From Chloroflexota bacterium (GTDB lineage: Bacteria; Chloroflexota; Anaerolineae; Promineifilales; Promineifilaceae), in assembly GCA_014584575.1 (NCBI GenBank), contig JACTMP010000063.1:157005-221004 (forward strand): DNA of 64,000 nucleotides, written 5' to 3'. Made by a program: the position numbers and the translations under genes. The notes beneath the pieces were generated by a model. It was not told where the DNA came from and did not search any database. It saw only the letters and a list, made by a program, of their open reading frames with translations. Below, piece by piece: positions 45,899-53,726 of the stretch (its first letter is position 1; every line of letters begins with the position of its first letter).

Positions 45899-46560
45899 GT
45901 TCTAAACGCGCCAAAAAGAATGGCGTAACCGAGAAGGGGTGGCGGCTGGATATGGCCGCCCGCGCCGGGCTACCGGTGCCTAATGGTGGCATTTTGCTGG
46001 ATAATTTTTATTGGCTGGCGATGCATGAAGAGGTGATACAAATAGTTGACGGCCGTTCCCCCCTCATCTCCCCTCCCGCCCTCTTTGACCTCCTCTACAC
46101 GGCCGTGCGTTTCCCCCAATTGGATAAACCGTGCCTCATTCGCCCGCTGTTTACCGGTGTAGACACGGCCGTATCCCCCCAATTTGCCGTGCCTATGGCC
46201 GACCCCGTCGCCCTGGCCGCGGCCCTGGGTCAACTCTGGCAGGCGGCGCCGCCTGATGAAACCACCCGCCACGATTTGCTGGTGCAGGAGATGGTAGCGA
46301 TAGAGGTGGAGGGTACGGCCGTGACCATTTCCGGCCATCCCACCGATGCTGTTGCCTATCTAGACAAAACCATTGACCTGCCACAACTAATCGGTTGGCA
46401 GCGCCCCGCCCCCGCTTTACCCGGCCATCTGCGCCGCCTACAGCAGCTTTTACGGGGTGTGCGCCGTACCTTTGGCAGCGGTGTGTGGCAGGTGCAGTGG
46501 ATGGACGACGGCCGTGTCTGCTGGCTGCTGCACATACTGAACAACTCGACTCCTGCTTGA
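45871..46560 (+). CDS. PEP/pyruvate-binding-domain-like protein, shortened
   Basis: 229 residues resembling the N-terminal ATP-grasp half of PEP synthase/PPDK: FVWLGSKRAKKNGVTEKGWRLDMAARAGLPVPNGGILL is laid out like the family's lysine/glycine loop and LPVPPGF motif; CLIRPLFTGVDT sits where VAVRSSATGEDL is expected and LLVQEMVAIEVEGTAV where VVVQRMV is expected. Key Arg-Ser-Ser residues are changed and the other domains are absent. Either a non-enzymatic nucleotide-binding relative or a relic kept as an open frame. Another PEP-synthase relic lies at 21.3-22.1 kb. Confidence 0.5.
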   Translation: MALYHFVWLGSKRAKKNGVTEKGWRLDMAARAGLPVPNGGILLDNFYWLAMHEEVIQIVDGRSPLISPPALFDLLYTAVRFPQLDKPCLIRPLFTGVDTAVSPQFAVPMADPVALAAALGQLWQAAPPDETTRHDLLVQEMVAIEVEGTAVTISGHPTDAVAYLDKTIDLPQLIGWQRPAPALPGHLRRLQQLLRGVRRTFGSGVWQVQWMDDGRVCWLLHILNNSTPA

Positions 46561-46622
46561 AACACAACAATTCTCATTTGAATCGCCATCACCTATGAAT
46601 GAATTCATAGGCTGATACAAAA

Positions 46623-46676
46623 AACGTGCTAAAGCACGTTATAAGCGGCGCACATCAAGGCACGTTAGCGCGTTTT
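46623..46676 (+). terminator. Possible terminator before crt promoter
   Basis: AACGTGCT/AGCACGTT stem (46623-46640) followed by a second GC-rich ACGTTAGCGCGT element and a T5 run at 46672-46676. Weak but suitably placed after the preceding gene. Confidence 0.4.
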
Positions 46677-46793
46677 TCATAACAGATTTCCAGTCGGCGG
46701 CGTTGGCCGCTTGAAACAGCTATTGTTTAACGGCCTCAGATAAGCCTGAACTGCCGGTTTTTTTCTTTTCGCCATTCGATAATGGACAAAATA

Positions 46794-46833
46794 TATACAA
46801 TTTCTTGACAAATAGGTGCACATGTTGTATAGT
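46794..46833 (+). promoter_or_regulatory. crt operon promoter with CarH-type operator candidate
   Basis: TTGACA (46805-46810), 17-base gap, TATAGT (46828-46833): a near-consensus sigma-70 promoter. TATACAA (46794-46800) and TTGTATA (46825-46831) form an inverted repeat that brackets the -35 box and overlaps the -10 box, so a bound repressor would block polymerase. The same half-site occurs upstream of carH. Confidence 0.65.
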
Positions 46834-47010
46834 TTGTGTAGTTGCCTGGCAGGTTGGTTAAATAAAACGTTAAGGCTAGAATCGTTGTGTGTCCCGGATC
46901 ATCAATACACACTAAGCCTCTTTTATCCACCCATCACTGTCCAGACCGGCAAAAACACTTTATTGGTAAACACAACACTGTTTATTATACAGATTTGAGG
47001 AGGGAAAGTG

Positions 47011-47961
47011 ATGACTATAACCGCTACCTGGGAAAGCCGTCTTCTGGCACAAGCCTATGCGCCGTTGGAGAACCTTGTCACCAGCGAAGCCATCGCCGTG
47101 CATGACTCCTTATTGCACAAGGCGTATGTTCATGCCACGGCCGTCACCGCCCAGCACAGCCGCACCTTTTACACCTCCTCCGCCCTGCTGCCCGCCGCCG
47201 AACGGCGCGCCATCCGCGCCCTCTATGCCTTCTGCCGCGTCAGCGATGACCTGATTGATCGCCAGCAGGAAAACCGCGCCCACCAGTTCAGGCAGTGGCG
47301 GCAGCACGCCCTCAGCAGCAACCCACCGGAAGATGACCTGACGGCCGTAGCCTGGGCCGATGCCCGCACCCGTTACGCCATCCCCCGGCTCTACGCCGAA
47401 CAACTGCTGGATGGCGTCGCCCGCGACCTCAGCTTTGCCCGCTACGAAACCTTCGCCGACCTGGCCGATTACTGCTACGGCGTCGCTTCCACCGTCGGAT
47501 TGATGTCCATGCACATCACCGGCTTCAGCAGCCACGAGGCCATTCCCTATGCCGTAAAATTGGGCGTGGCGCTGCAACTGACCAACATTTTGCGTGATGT
47601 GGCCGAAGATTGGGACAACGGCCGTTGTTACCTGCCCCAGGACGAACTGGCCGCCTTTGGTCTGACGGAAGCGGACATTGCCGAAAAGCACAACGGCCGT
47701 CGCTGGCAAGAATTCATGCGTTTCCAAATTGCCCGCACCCGCGACCTGTATGCCCAGGCCATGCCCGGAATCAATATGCTCAGCGCCAACGGCCGTTTCG
47801 CCGTCGCCGCCGCCGCCGAACTTTACCGCGCCATCCTGGATGACATTGAAGCCCACAACTACGATGTCTTCACCCGGCGCGCGCATCTGAACGGCCGTGC
47901 CAAACTGCAAAAACTCCCTGGCATCTGGTGGCGCGCCCGCTGGCGAGGGTATACCAATTAA
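47011..47961 (+). CDS. crtB: Phytoene synthase
   Basis: Condenses two geranylgeranyl diphosphates to 15-cis-phytoene, the first committed step to carotenoids. 316 residues. Aspartate-rich motifs: RVSDDLID (first) and NILRDVAEDWDNGRCYLPQDEL (second, with the plant/bacterial-type DWDNGR). TFYTSSALLPAAERRAIRALYAFCR is the usual substrate-binding helix. GAGGAGGG precedes ATG 47011; GTG 47008 is a less likely start. First gene of the carotenoid operon. Confidence 0.95.
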   Translation: MTITATWESRLLAQAYAPLENLVTSEAIAVHDSLLHKAYVHATAVTAQHSRTFYTSSALLPAAERRAIRALYAFCRVSDDLIDRQQENRAHQFRQWRQHALSSNPPEDDLTAVAWADARTRYAIPRLYAEQLLDGVARDLSFARYETFADLADYCYGVASTVGLMSMHITGFSSHEAIPYAVKLGVALQLTNILRDVAEDWDNGRCYLPQDELAAFGLTEADIAEKHNGRRWQEFMRFQIARTRDLYAQAMPGINMLSANGRFAVAAAAELYRAILDDIEAHNYDVFTRRAHLNGRAKLQKLPGIWWRARWRGYTN

Positions 47962-47970
47962 CAATCGTAG

Positions 47971-48034
47971 GGGCGAGGCAGTCGGGAATAATGATTATCG
48001 GAGCTAAGAAATAAGCCACCCGACTGCCTCGCCC
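47971..48034. repeat. 16-bp stem GGGCGAGGCAGTCGGG between crtB and crtI
   Basis: Arms at 47971-47986 and 48019-48034 pair exactly around a 32-base loop. No T-run. It sits inside the operon and might tune expression or protect mRNA. Confidence 0.8.
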
Positions 48035-48071
48035 TTACTTATACAATCCATACAAGGAGCCATTTTCCCCA

Positions 48072-49580
48072 ATGAAACAAAACAACAAAGTTATTATCAT
48101 CGGCAGCGGCTTTGGCGGGCTGGGCGCGGCGGCGCGCCTGGCCGCCCGCGGCTACCAGGTAGATGTTTTTGAAAAGCTAGATAAACCCGGCGGCCGCGGT
48201 TACGTCTTTGAAAAAGAAGGGTTCAAATTCGACGCCGGCCCCACCGTCATCACCGCTCCCTTCATGTTTGACGACATCTTCGCCCTGGCCGGCCGCCGCC
48301 GCGAAGATTACGTGCAATTTGTGCAATGCAACCCCTTCTACCGCATCTTTAACCATGAGGGTCGCTGCTTTGACTACAACGACGACCACCAATTCATCCT
48401 CTCCGAGATTGAGCAATGGAACCCGGCCGATAAAATCGGCTACGAACGATTCATGTCCACCACCAAAGCCATCTTTGAAAAAGGGTTCATCGAACTGGCG
48501 GACAAACCATTCCTGCATATCACCGATATGCTGCGGGTCATTCCCGACCTGGTGAAACTGCAATCCTACAAAACCGTGTACAATTATGCCGCTCAATTTG
48601 TGGAAAACGAATTCCTGCGCCGCTGCTTCTCCTTTCATCCGCTGCTGGTAGGCGGCAACCCGTTTGATACCACCTCCATTTACGCCATGATCCACTACCT
48701 GGAGCGCGAATGGGGCATTCACTATGCCCTGGGTGGCACGGGGTCAGTGGTCAATGCCCTGGTGGAACTGACGGAAGAGCTAGGCGGCCGTTTTCACTAC
48801 AACGCCCCGGTGCAGGAAATCCTGGTGGAAGGCAAACGTGTCACCGGCATCCGGCTGATGGACGGCGCCGTCCACCACGCCGACCACATCATCTCCAACG
48901 CCGACGTGGCCTTCACCTATATGAATCTCATCCCGGCCAAACACCGCAGCCTGCGCAACAGCGACACGCGCTGGAAAAAGCTCACCCGCTACAGCAACTC
49001 TCTCTTCGTGATTTATTTTGGCACGAAGCGGCGCTACACCAATGGTAAACTGGTGCATCACAACATTATCCTGGGTGAACGCTACCGCGACCTGCTGCGT
49101 GACATCTTCCACAACAAAGTGTTGGCCGACGATTTTTCGCTCTACCTGCATATGCCCACCCTCACCGATCCCACGATGGCTCCGGAAGGGTGTGAGGCGT
49201 TCTACGTGCTGTCGCCCGTACCCCATCTGGGCGCGGATGTGGATTGGACGACGATGGCCAAACCGTACCGCGACGCCATCATGCAATTCCTGGAAGATAA
49301 CTATCTGCCCGATTTGCAAGAAAACATCGTCGTCGAGCATCACATTGACCCGCTGCACTTTCAAAATAATCTGAACAGCTACCTGGGTTCGGCCTTTTCG
49401 GTGGAGCCGGTACTCACGCAATCGGCCTGGTTCCGGCCCCATAACCGGTCGGAGGATTTTGCCAATCTTTACTTTGTGGGGGCGGGCACCCATCCGGGCG
49501 CCGGTTTGCCGGGTGTACTCTCTTCGTCTAAGATCGCCGAAGAGTTGATTGTCGGTGATACAGACCCTCAGGGTTTTTGA
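48072..49580 (+). CDS. crtI: Phytoene desaturase (CrtI type)
   Basis: FAD-dependent desaturase/isomerase that turns phytoene into lycopene in up to four steps. 502 residues with the dinucleotide motif IIIGSGFGGLGAAARLA, the PGGRGYVFEKEGFKFDAGPTVI signature, and the C-terminal FVGAGTHPGAGLPGVLSSSKI block. The final residues and stop codon come from the hairpin repeat 49562-49594, so the natural C-terminus may have been cut or extended slightly. Confidence 0.95.
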   Translation: MKQNNKVIIIGSGFGGLGAAARLAARGYQVDVFEKLDKPGGRGYVFEKEGFKFDAGPTVITAPFMFDDIFALAGRRREDYVQFVQCNPFYRIFNHEGRCFDYNDDHQFILSEIEQWNPADKIGYERFMSTTKAIFEKGFIELADKPFLHITDMLRVIPDLVKLQSYKTVYNYAAQFVENEFLRRCFSFHPLLVGGNPFDTTSIYAMIHYLEREWGIHYALGGTGSVVNALVELTEELGGRFHYNAPVQEILVEGKRVTGIRLMDGAVHHADHIISNADVAFTYMNLIPAKHRSLRNSDTRWKKLTRYSNSLFVIYFGTKRRYTNGKLVHHNIILGERYRDLLRDIFHNKVLADDFSLYLHMPTLTDPTMAPEGCEAFYVLSPVPHLGADVDWTTMAKPYRDAIMQFLEDNYLPDLQENIVVEHHIDPLHFQNNLNSYLGSAFSVEPVLTQSAWFRPHNRSEDFANLYFVGAGTHPGAGLPGVLSSSKIAEELIVGDTDPQGF

Positions 49581-49594
49581 AACCCTTAGGGTCT
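49562..49594. repeat. Second copy of the GACCCT hairpin
   Basis: 15-bp arms (49562-49576, 49580-49594) with a single mismatch; otherwise the same as 820-852. It carries the TGA stop of crtI, and in another frame it would encode a spurious N-terminal extension of the P450. Confidence 0.85.
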
Positions 49595-49605
49595 TTGCAG
49601 GCCAA

Positions 49606-51015
49606 ATGGACACAAAACCTCTCCCGGTAGCGGATGAAAAATTAGGGTTGGAAGTGCTGAAACGGCTGGCGCGGGAACGTTCGCTGCTGGTGGCGCTGGA
49701 GATGATGCATGAGCATGTCGGCGACGCTTTCCAGATTACGCTGCCCGGTTTTCAGCCGGCGGTTTTGGTCGGGCCGGAGACGAACCGCTTCGTCCTGGTT
49801 TCGGATCGAGACCAGTTTTTGTGGCGGAACGAGAAGGACCCGGTTTGCAAACTGCTGCGGCAGGGGATATTGGTGCAGGATGGGGAGGCTCACGGCCGTC
49901 TGCGCGCCATCATGGAACCGGTGCTGCAACGGCCGTCCATCATCCCCCATATCCCCACCATCCGCCGCTATACCGACGAACTCACCGCCCAATGGGCTGA
50001 CGGCGGCACGGTAGATATGCTGGTGGAGATGCGTCGCCTGGCCTTGCTCATTCTGCTGGGGGCCACCTTCAACGTGGATATGTGGCCTGACCTGGAACGC
50101 ATGTGGATGCCCATCCTCAAAACGATCAAATACATCTCCCCCGGTATGTGGATCATCTGGCCCGATCTGCCCCGCCCCGGCTTCAAAAAAGCGTTGCAGG
50201 CGATGGATGAGTATTTGTATGGCCTGATTGCGCAGCGGCGAGAGGAGATGGGGAGAGGGGAGATTGGAGATTGGGAGATTGGGAGATTGGCGGCGACCTC
50301 ATCACCCCATCACCCCATCACCCCCTCACCTGCTCACCCTGCGATGCCTTCATCGCCCACCTCCTCACCTGATCTCCTCACTGCCCTCATCCAGGCCGGG
50401 CTGGACGATGGCCTGATCCGTGACCAACTGCTGACCATGCTCATCGCCGGGCACGACACCAGCACCGCTTCGCTAACCTGGACGCTTTATTTGCTGGCGC
50501 AGCACCCGGAACAGATGATGACGGCCGTCGCCGAAGTTGACGCCGTCGTCGGCCAGGACGATCCCGGTGAAAGCCACCTGAACCGGTTGGAATTTCTGGA
50601 CATGGCCTTCAAAGAGGCGCTGCGGCTCTATCCGCCCATTCACGTGGGCAACCGCATGGCGGCTGCTGACCTGGATGTGACCGGTTATGAAGTGCAGGCC
50701 GGAACGCGCGTGATGTACTCCATTTACCTGGCGCACCGGGACAAAAAACATTGGGAAAACCCGGAACAATTCTGCCCCCATCGCTTCGATAAAACTGCGC
50801 GTAGTCAGCGACCGCCGCTGACCTATGTGCCCTTTGGCGGCGGCCCGCGCAACTGCATTGGCGCCACTTTTGCTCAGATTGAGGCCAAAATTGTGCTGGC
50901 CCGCATCTTACAAAAATTCACTCTGACCCTCGTCCCCGGCCAAAAGATCAAACCGTACATGGGCGCCACGCTGGAACCAAAGCCGGGGGTGAAGATTGTA
51001 ATCGGTTATCGGTAA
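49606..51015 (+). CDS. Cytochrome P450, probable carotenoid hydroxylase
   Basis: 469 residues from MDTKPLPV. I-helix AGHDTSTASL, ExxR in FKEALRLYPP, PxxFxPxRF (PEQFCPHRF) and haem motif FGGGPRNCIGATFA. Family resemblance to CYP102/CYP175A1-type enzymes; CYP175A1 of Thermus hydroxylates beta-carotene. With crtB, crtI, a glycosyltransferase and the cyclase around it, ring hydroxylation before glycosylation is likely. A segment of about 45 residues (215-258) is Gly/Glu then Pro/Ser/His-rich and encoded by a GGAGATT/CACCCCAT stutter, an in-frame repeat insertion. The last residues (VIGYR) come from another repeat. Confidence 0.88.
   Translation: MDTKPLPVADEKLGLEVLKRLARERSLLVALEMMHEHVGDAFQITLPGFQPAVLVGPETNRFVLVSDRDQFLWRNEKDPVCKLLRQGILVQDGEAHGRLRAIMEPVLQRPSIIPHIPTIRRYTDELTAQWADGGTVDMLVEMRRLALLILLGATFNVDMWPDLERMWMPILKTIKYISPGMWIIWPDLPRPGFKKALQAMDEYLYGLIAQRREEMGRGEIGDWEIGRLAATSSPHHPITPSPAHPAMPSSPTSSPDLLTALIQAGLDDGLIRDQLLTMLIAGHDTSTASLTWTLYLLAQHPEQMMTAVAEVDAVVGQDDPGESHLNRLEFLDMAFKEALRLYPPIHVGNRMAAADLDVTGYEVQAGTRVMYSIYLAHRDKKHWENPEQFCPHRFDKTARSQRPPLTYVPFGGGPRNCIGATFAQIEAKIVLARILQKFTLTLVPGQKIKPYMGATLEPKPGVKIVIGYR
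50249..50375. repeat. In-frame stuttered repeat within the P450 gene
   Basis: GGAGATTGGGAGATTG units followed by CACCCCATCACCCCATC-type units, length a multiple of three overall, no stop codon. Its sequence matches the spacer repeats of the window and not conserved P450 sequence. Confidence 0.75.
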
Positions 51016-51062
51016 TCGGTTATCCGACCACCGATTACCGTTCACCGATTACCGATTACCGA
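51001..51062. repeat. GTAATCGG hairpin at the P450/GT2 junction
   Basis: ATCGGTTATCGGTAATCGG units face CCGATTACCGTTCACCGATTACCG units. Encodes the P450 stop and ends 2 bases before the glycosyltransferase start. Confidence 0.85.
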
Positions 51063-51064
51063 CC

Positions 51065-52159
51065 ATGACTTACCACGACTTCACCATGGCCCTGTTTACT
51101 TTTGCCGCTATCCCCCTGGCGCTGCGGGGGGAGTGGCTATACCGGCAGATGCCGGTGTTGGCGCCTTGTTCGGAGGTGGCTGATGGGCAACGGCCGTATC
51201 CCTCCCTTTCCATCATCATTCCCGCCCGCAACGAGGCGGCCAATTTACACCGCCTCTTGCCCACGCTCAAGGCGCAGCGTTACCCCGGCCAACTGGAAAT
51301 CCTGGTGGTGGATGATAATTCGGAAGACAACACGGCCGTTGTCGCCGACTATTATGGCGTTTGTGTGCGGCGATTGAACGGTCTACCGCCGGGCTGGTTG
51401 GGTAAACCAAACGCGCTGCACCAGGGGGTGTTGGCTGCGCGGGGCGATTGGCTGCTTTTTACCGATGCGGATATGGAACACCACCCGGATAGTGCGGCTA
51501 CGGCCGTCCATCATGCCCTGACTAACAACTTAGACGGCCTGAGCATCTTTCCCCGGCAGGCGACTCGTGGGCGGATTGACCGGGCGGCATTGATGGTGGG
51601 GTTCGCCGGGCTGTTTGCCGGGCAGCGCCCCCACAGCGCTACCCTGAACGGGCAGTACATTCTGCTGCGCCGGGATGTGTATGAAAAAAGTGGGGGGATG
51701 ACGGCCGTGCGCGACGAAATGCTGGAAGACCTGGCCCTGGGCGTCCATTTACAGCAGCAGGGCTACCGCGTGCCCATGCTGCGCGGTGAGGAGTTAGCCA
51801 CGGTGTATATGTATGAAAGCCTGGCCCATATGTGGCGCGGCTTTTCCCGGCTGGGGTCCGGTTCGCTGAAGTATTCCGGCGCGGGCGCATTTGGTACCGC
51901 CTTTTTTGTTACCGGGGCCATGATGCCGCTGCTGGCCCCCTTGTTTATCTTGTCAGGGTTGGTAAACCGGCGCTGGCTGGCGCTGACCTGGCTGCTGACC
52001 GTGCCCGGTTTTCTCACCTGGGGGCGGCGGTTTGGCGGCGGGGTGAATGCCCTGCTGGCCCCGCTGGGGGCGACCATTGTGCAGGCGGCTGCCTGTTGGG
52101 GTTTGCTCACCCGCCTGTTGGGGCGGGGGATTCAGTGGAAAAATCGGTTGGTGCGGTGA
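51065..52159 (+). CDS. GT2 glycosyltransferase, probable carotenoid glycosyltransferase
   Basis: 364 residues: GT2 catalytic domain (LSIIIPARNEAANL, VDDNSEDNT, FTDADMEH, MLEDLALGVHL) followed by C-terminal membrane helices. Layout resembles CrtQ/CruC-type enzymes that add a sugar to carotenoid hydroxyl or carboxyl groups. Its position after the P450 suggests that the hydroxyl made there is glycosylated. The acceptor is inferred from context only. Confidence 0.8.
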   Translation: MTYHDFTMALFTFAAIPLALRGEWLYRQMPVLAPCSEVADGQRPYPSLSIIIPARNEAANLHRLLPTLKAQRYPGQLEILVVDDNSEDNTAVVADYYGVCVRRLNGLPPGWLGKPNALHQGVLAARGDWLLFTDADMEHHPDSAATAVHHALTNNLDGLSIFPRQATRGRIDRAALMVGFAGLFAGQRPHSATLNGQYILLRRDVYEKSGGMTAVRDEMLEDLALGVHLQQQGYRVPMLRGEELATVYMYESLAHMWRGFSRLGSGSLKYSGAGAFGTAFFVTGAMMPLLAPLFILSGLVNRRWLALTWLLTVPGFLTWGRRFGGGVNALLAPLGATIVQAAACWGLLTRLLGRGIQWKNRLVR

Positions 52160-52165
52160 ATGGAA

Positions 52166-52230
52166 GAGGGAGATTAGGAGATTAAGAGATTAGGAGATTT
52201 AATCTCCTAATCTCCAATCTCTTAATCTCA
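52166..52230. repeat. GGAGATT/AATCTCC hairpin before crtYcd
   Basis: Four GGAGATTA-type units face four TAATCTCC-type units, one of the longest members of the family. Ends about 13 bases before the lycopene cyclase ATG. Confidence 0.85.
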
Positions 52231-52242
52231 AAGGGAAAATCA

Positions 52243-53040
52243 ATGACCTATTTTGGCTTTTTAGCGATTTTTTTGGTGATACCCATTTTGATTCTGGTAG
52301 GGATGGAGGTATGGGATAAACGACACGGCCGTACCCTCCCCCCTATGTTGCAATCGTGGCCGCCATATGCGGCCATTGCCCTGCACGTGCTGGTAGCGGT
52401 GGTTTACACCACACCCTGGGACAATTACCTGGTGGCTACCCGCGTCTGGTGGTATGACCCGGCGCTGGTGACGGGTATTGTCATCGGCTGGGTGCCCATT
52501 GAGGAGTATACCTTTTTTGTGCTGCAACCCATTTTGGGTGGGCTGTGGCTGCTGTTTCTGGCGCGGCGGTTACAGGGGGTGGCAAAAACGGAGGCGTTAC
52601 GGCCGTCCCTGCGCTGGTGGTCGGTGGGTGTATTGGCGGTGTTGTGGGTCATATCGGTAATCATCCTGGTGGTGCGCTGGCAGCCGGGCACCTATTTGGG
52701 GCTGGAACTGGCCTGGGCGCTGCTGCCCATTATGCTGCAAGTGGGGTTTGGCGCGGACATCTTGTGGCGCTACCGCCGGCTCGTCTTCTGGACAATTGTG
52801 CCCCTGGTGCTTTACCTAAGCGCCGCCGACGCCCTGGCCATCGGGTGGGGCACCTGGACGATTGACCCGGCGCAGTCCACCGGCATTTTGCTTGGCGGCA
52901 TCCTGCCCATCGAAGAGATGCTCTTCTTCCTGCTCACCAACGTCCTGATCGCCTTTGGCGTCACCCTGCTCCTGGCCGAAGAAAGCCATGAGCGGCTGCG
53001 CGCTCTACGCAGTTTGTTGCAACGTACTGTTTCGGCGTGA
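52243..53040 (+). CDS. crtYcd: Fused heterodimeric-type lycopene cyclase
   Basis: Membrane enzyme that closes beta-ionone rings on lycopene. 265 residues with seven or more hydrophobic helices in two homologous halves. Each half has the CrtYc/CrtYd signature: PWDNYL and PIEEYTFFVLQ in the first, WGTWTIDP and PIEEMLFFLLTN in the second. Actinobacteria encode the halves separately; archaea, fungi (CarRP/CrtYB) and this organism have them fused. Confidence 0.92.
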   Translation: MTYFGFLAIFLVIPILILVGMEVWDKRHGRTLPPMLQSWPPYAAIALHVLVAVVYTTPWDNYLVATRVWWYDPALVTGIVIGWVPIEEYTFFVLQPILGGLWLLFLARRLQGVAKTEALRPSLRWWSVGVLAVLWVISVIILVVRWQPGTYLGLELAWALLPIMLQVGFGADILWRYRRLVFWTIVPLVLYLSAADALAIGWGTWTIDPAQSTGILLGGILPIEEMLFFLLTNVLIAFGVTLLLAEESHERLRALRSLLQRTVSA

Positions 53041-53098
53041 TACGTGAAACGTGATGCGTGAGGGTTTGGTTACGCATCACTGCTCACTGCCCACTGCT
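53040..53098. repeat. CGTGATGCGTGA / CACTGCTCACTGCC repeat before plsY
   Basis: GTGAAACGTGATGCGTGAGG faces TTACGCATCACTGCTCACTGCCC. An upstream plsY start would fall inside it and is rejected. Confidence 0.7.
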
Positions 53099-53099
53099 C

Positions 53100-53684
53100 A
53101 TGCCTTCTCTCCTCTGGATCCCCTTTTCGTTCCTCTGCGGGGCGCTGCCCATGTCCGTGTGGGTGGGCAAATTGGCGTTGGGGGTGGACATTCGCCAGTT
53201 TGGTGACGGCAATCCGGGGGCGACGAACGTATTCCGCGCCGGCGGCAAGGGGTGGGGGATTGTGGCGCTGCTGCTCGACTTTTTGAAGGGGGCGCTGCCG
53301 GTGGCGCTGGCGAATTTTGGCTGGCAACTAGAGGGGTGGGGGCTGACGGCCGTCGCCATTGCCCCCATTGCCGGACATGCGTTTTCGCCGTTTTTAGGCT
53401 GGCATGGCGGCAAAGCCCTGGCAGTGACATTTGGCGTCTGGACGGGACTGTCGCTGTTTGTGGTACCCATCCTGTTGGGGTTATTGTTTGCAGTGTGGTT
53501 GTTTACCGTGCGCCCGGAGGGGTGGGCGGTGCTGCTCGGCTGCCTCTGTTTGCTGCCCGGCCTGCTGCTGCTGGATGCGCCTGTTTCCTGGTTGGGGACG
53601 TGGGCGGGGATGACGGCCGTGCTGGTCATCTCCCATCGCGCGGACTTGGGTGGATGGCCGGTGCTGAGAAAAAGAAGAGATTGA
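53100..53684 (+). CDS. plsY: Acyl-phosphate:glycerol-3-phosphate acyltransferase
   Basis: Membrane enzyme that starts phospholipid synthesis by acylating glycerol-3-phosphate with acyl-phosphate. 194 residues, several hydrophobic helices. The three PlsY motifs are present: SFLCGALPMSVWVGK, FGDGNPGATNVFRAGGKGWG and GHAFSPFLGWHGGKALAV. It is the last gene of the carotenoid operon. The glycerol-3-phosphate motif is intact, so the normal lipid role is likely, but acylation of a carotenoid glycoside cannot be excluded. Confidence 0.9.
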   Translation: MPSLLWIPFSFLCGALPMSVWVGKLALGVDIRQFGDGNPGATNVFRAGGKGWGIVALLLDFLKGALPVALANFGWQLEGWGLTAVAIAPIAGHAFSPFLGWHGGKALAVTFGVWTGLSLFVVPILLGLLFAVWLFTVRPEGWAVLLGCLCLLPGLLLLDAPVSWLGTWAGMTAVLVISHRADLGGWPVLRKRRD

Positions 53685-53726
53685 GAGATTGGGAGATTGT
53701 CCAATCTCTCAATCTCCCAATCTCAA
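53676..53726. repeat. GAGATTGGGAGATTG hairpin between plsY and recA
   Basis: Near-perfect stuttered inverted repeat between the convergent ends of plsY and recA; it overlaps the last codons of each. Confidence 0.85.

Larger units (their letters stand above)
46561..47010. other. 450-base leader and promoter region of the crt operon
   Basis: Contains two small palindromes (46592-46611 and 46623-46640) that may end upstream transcription, a strong promoter near 46805-46833 and about 170 bases of 5' leader. No gene seen. Confidence 0.6.
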
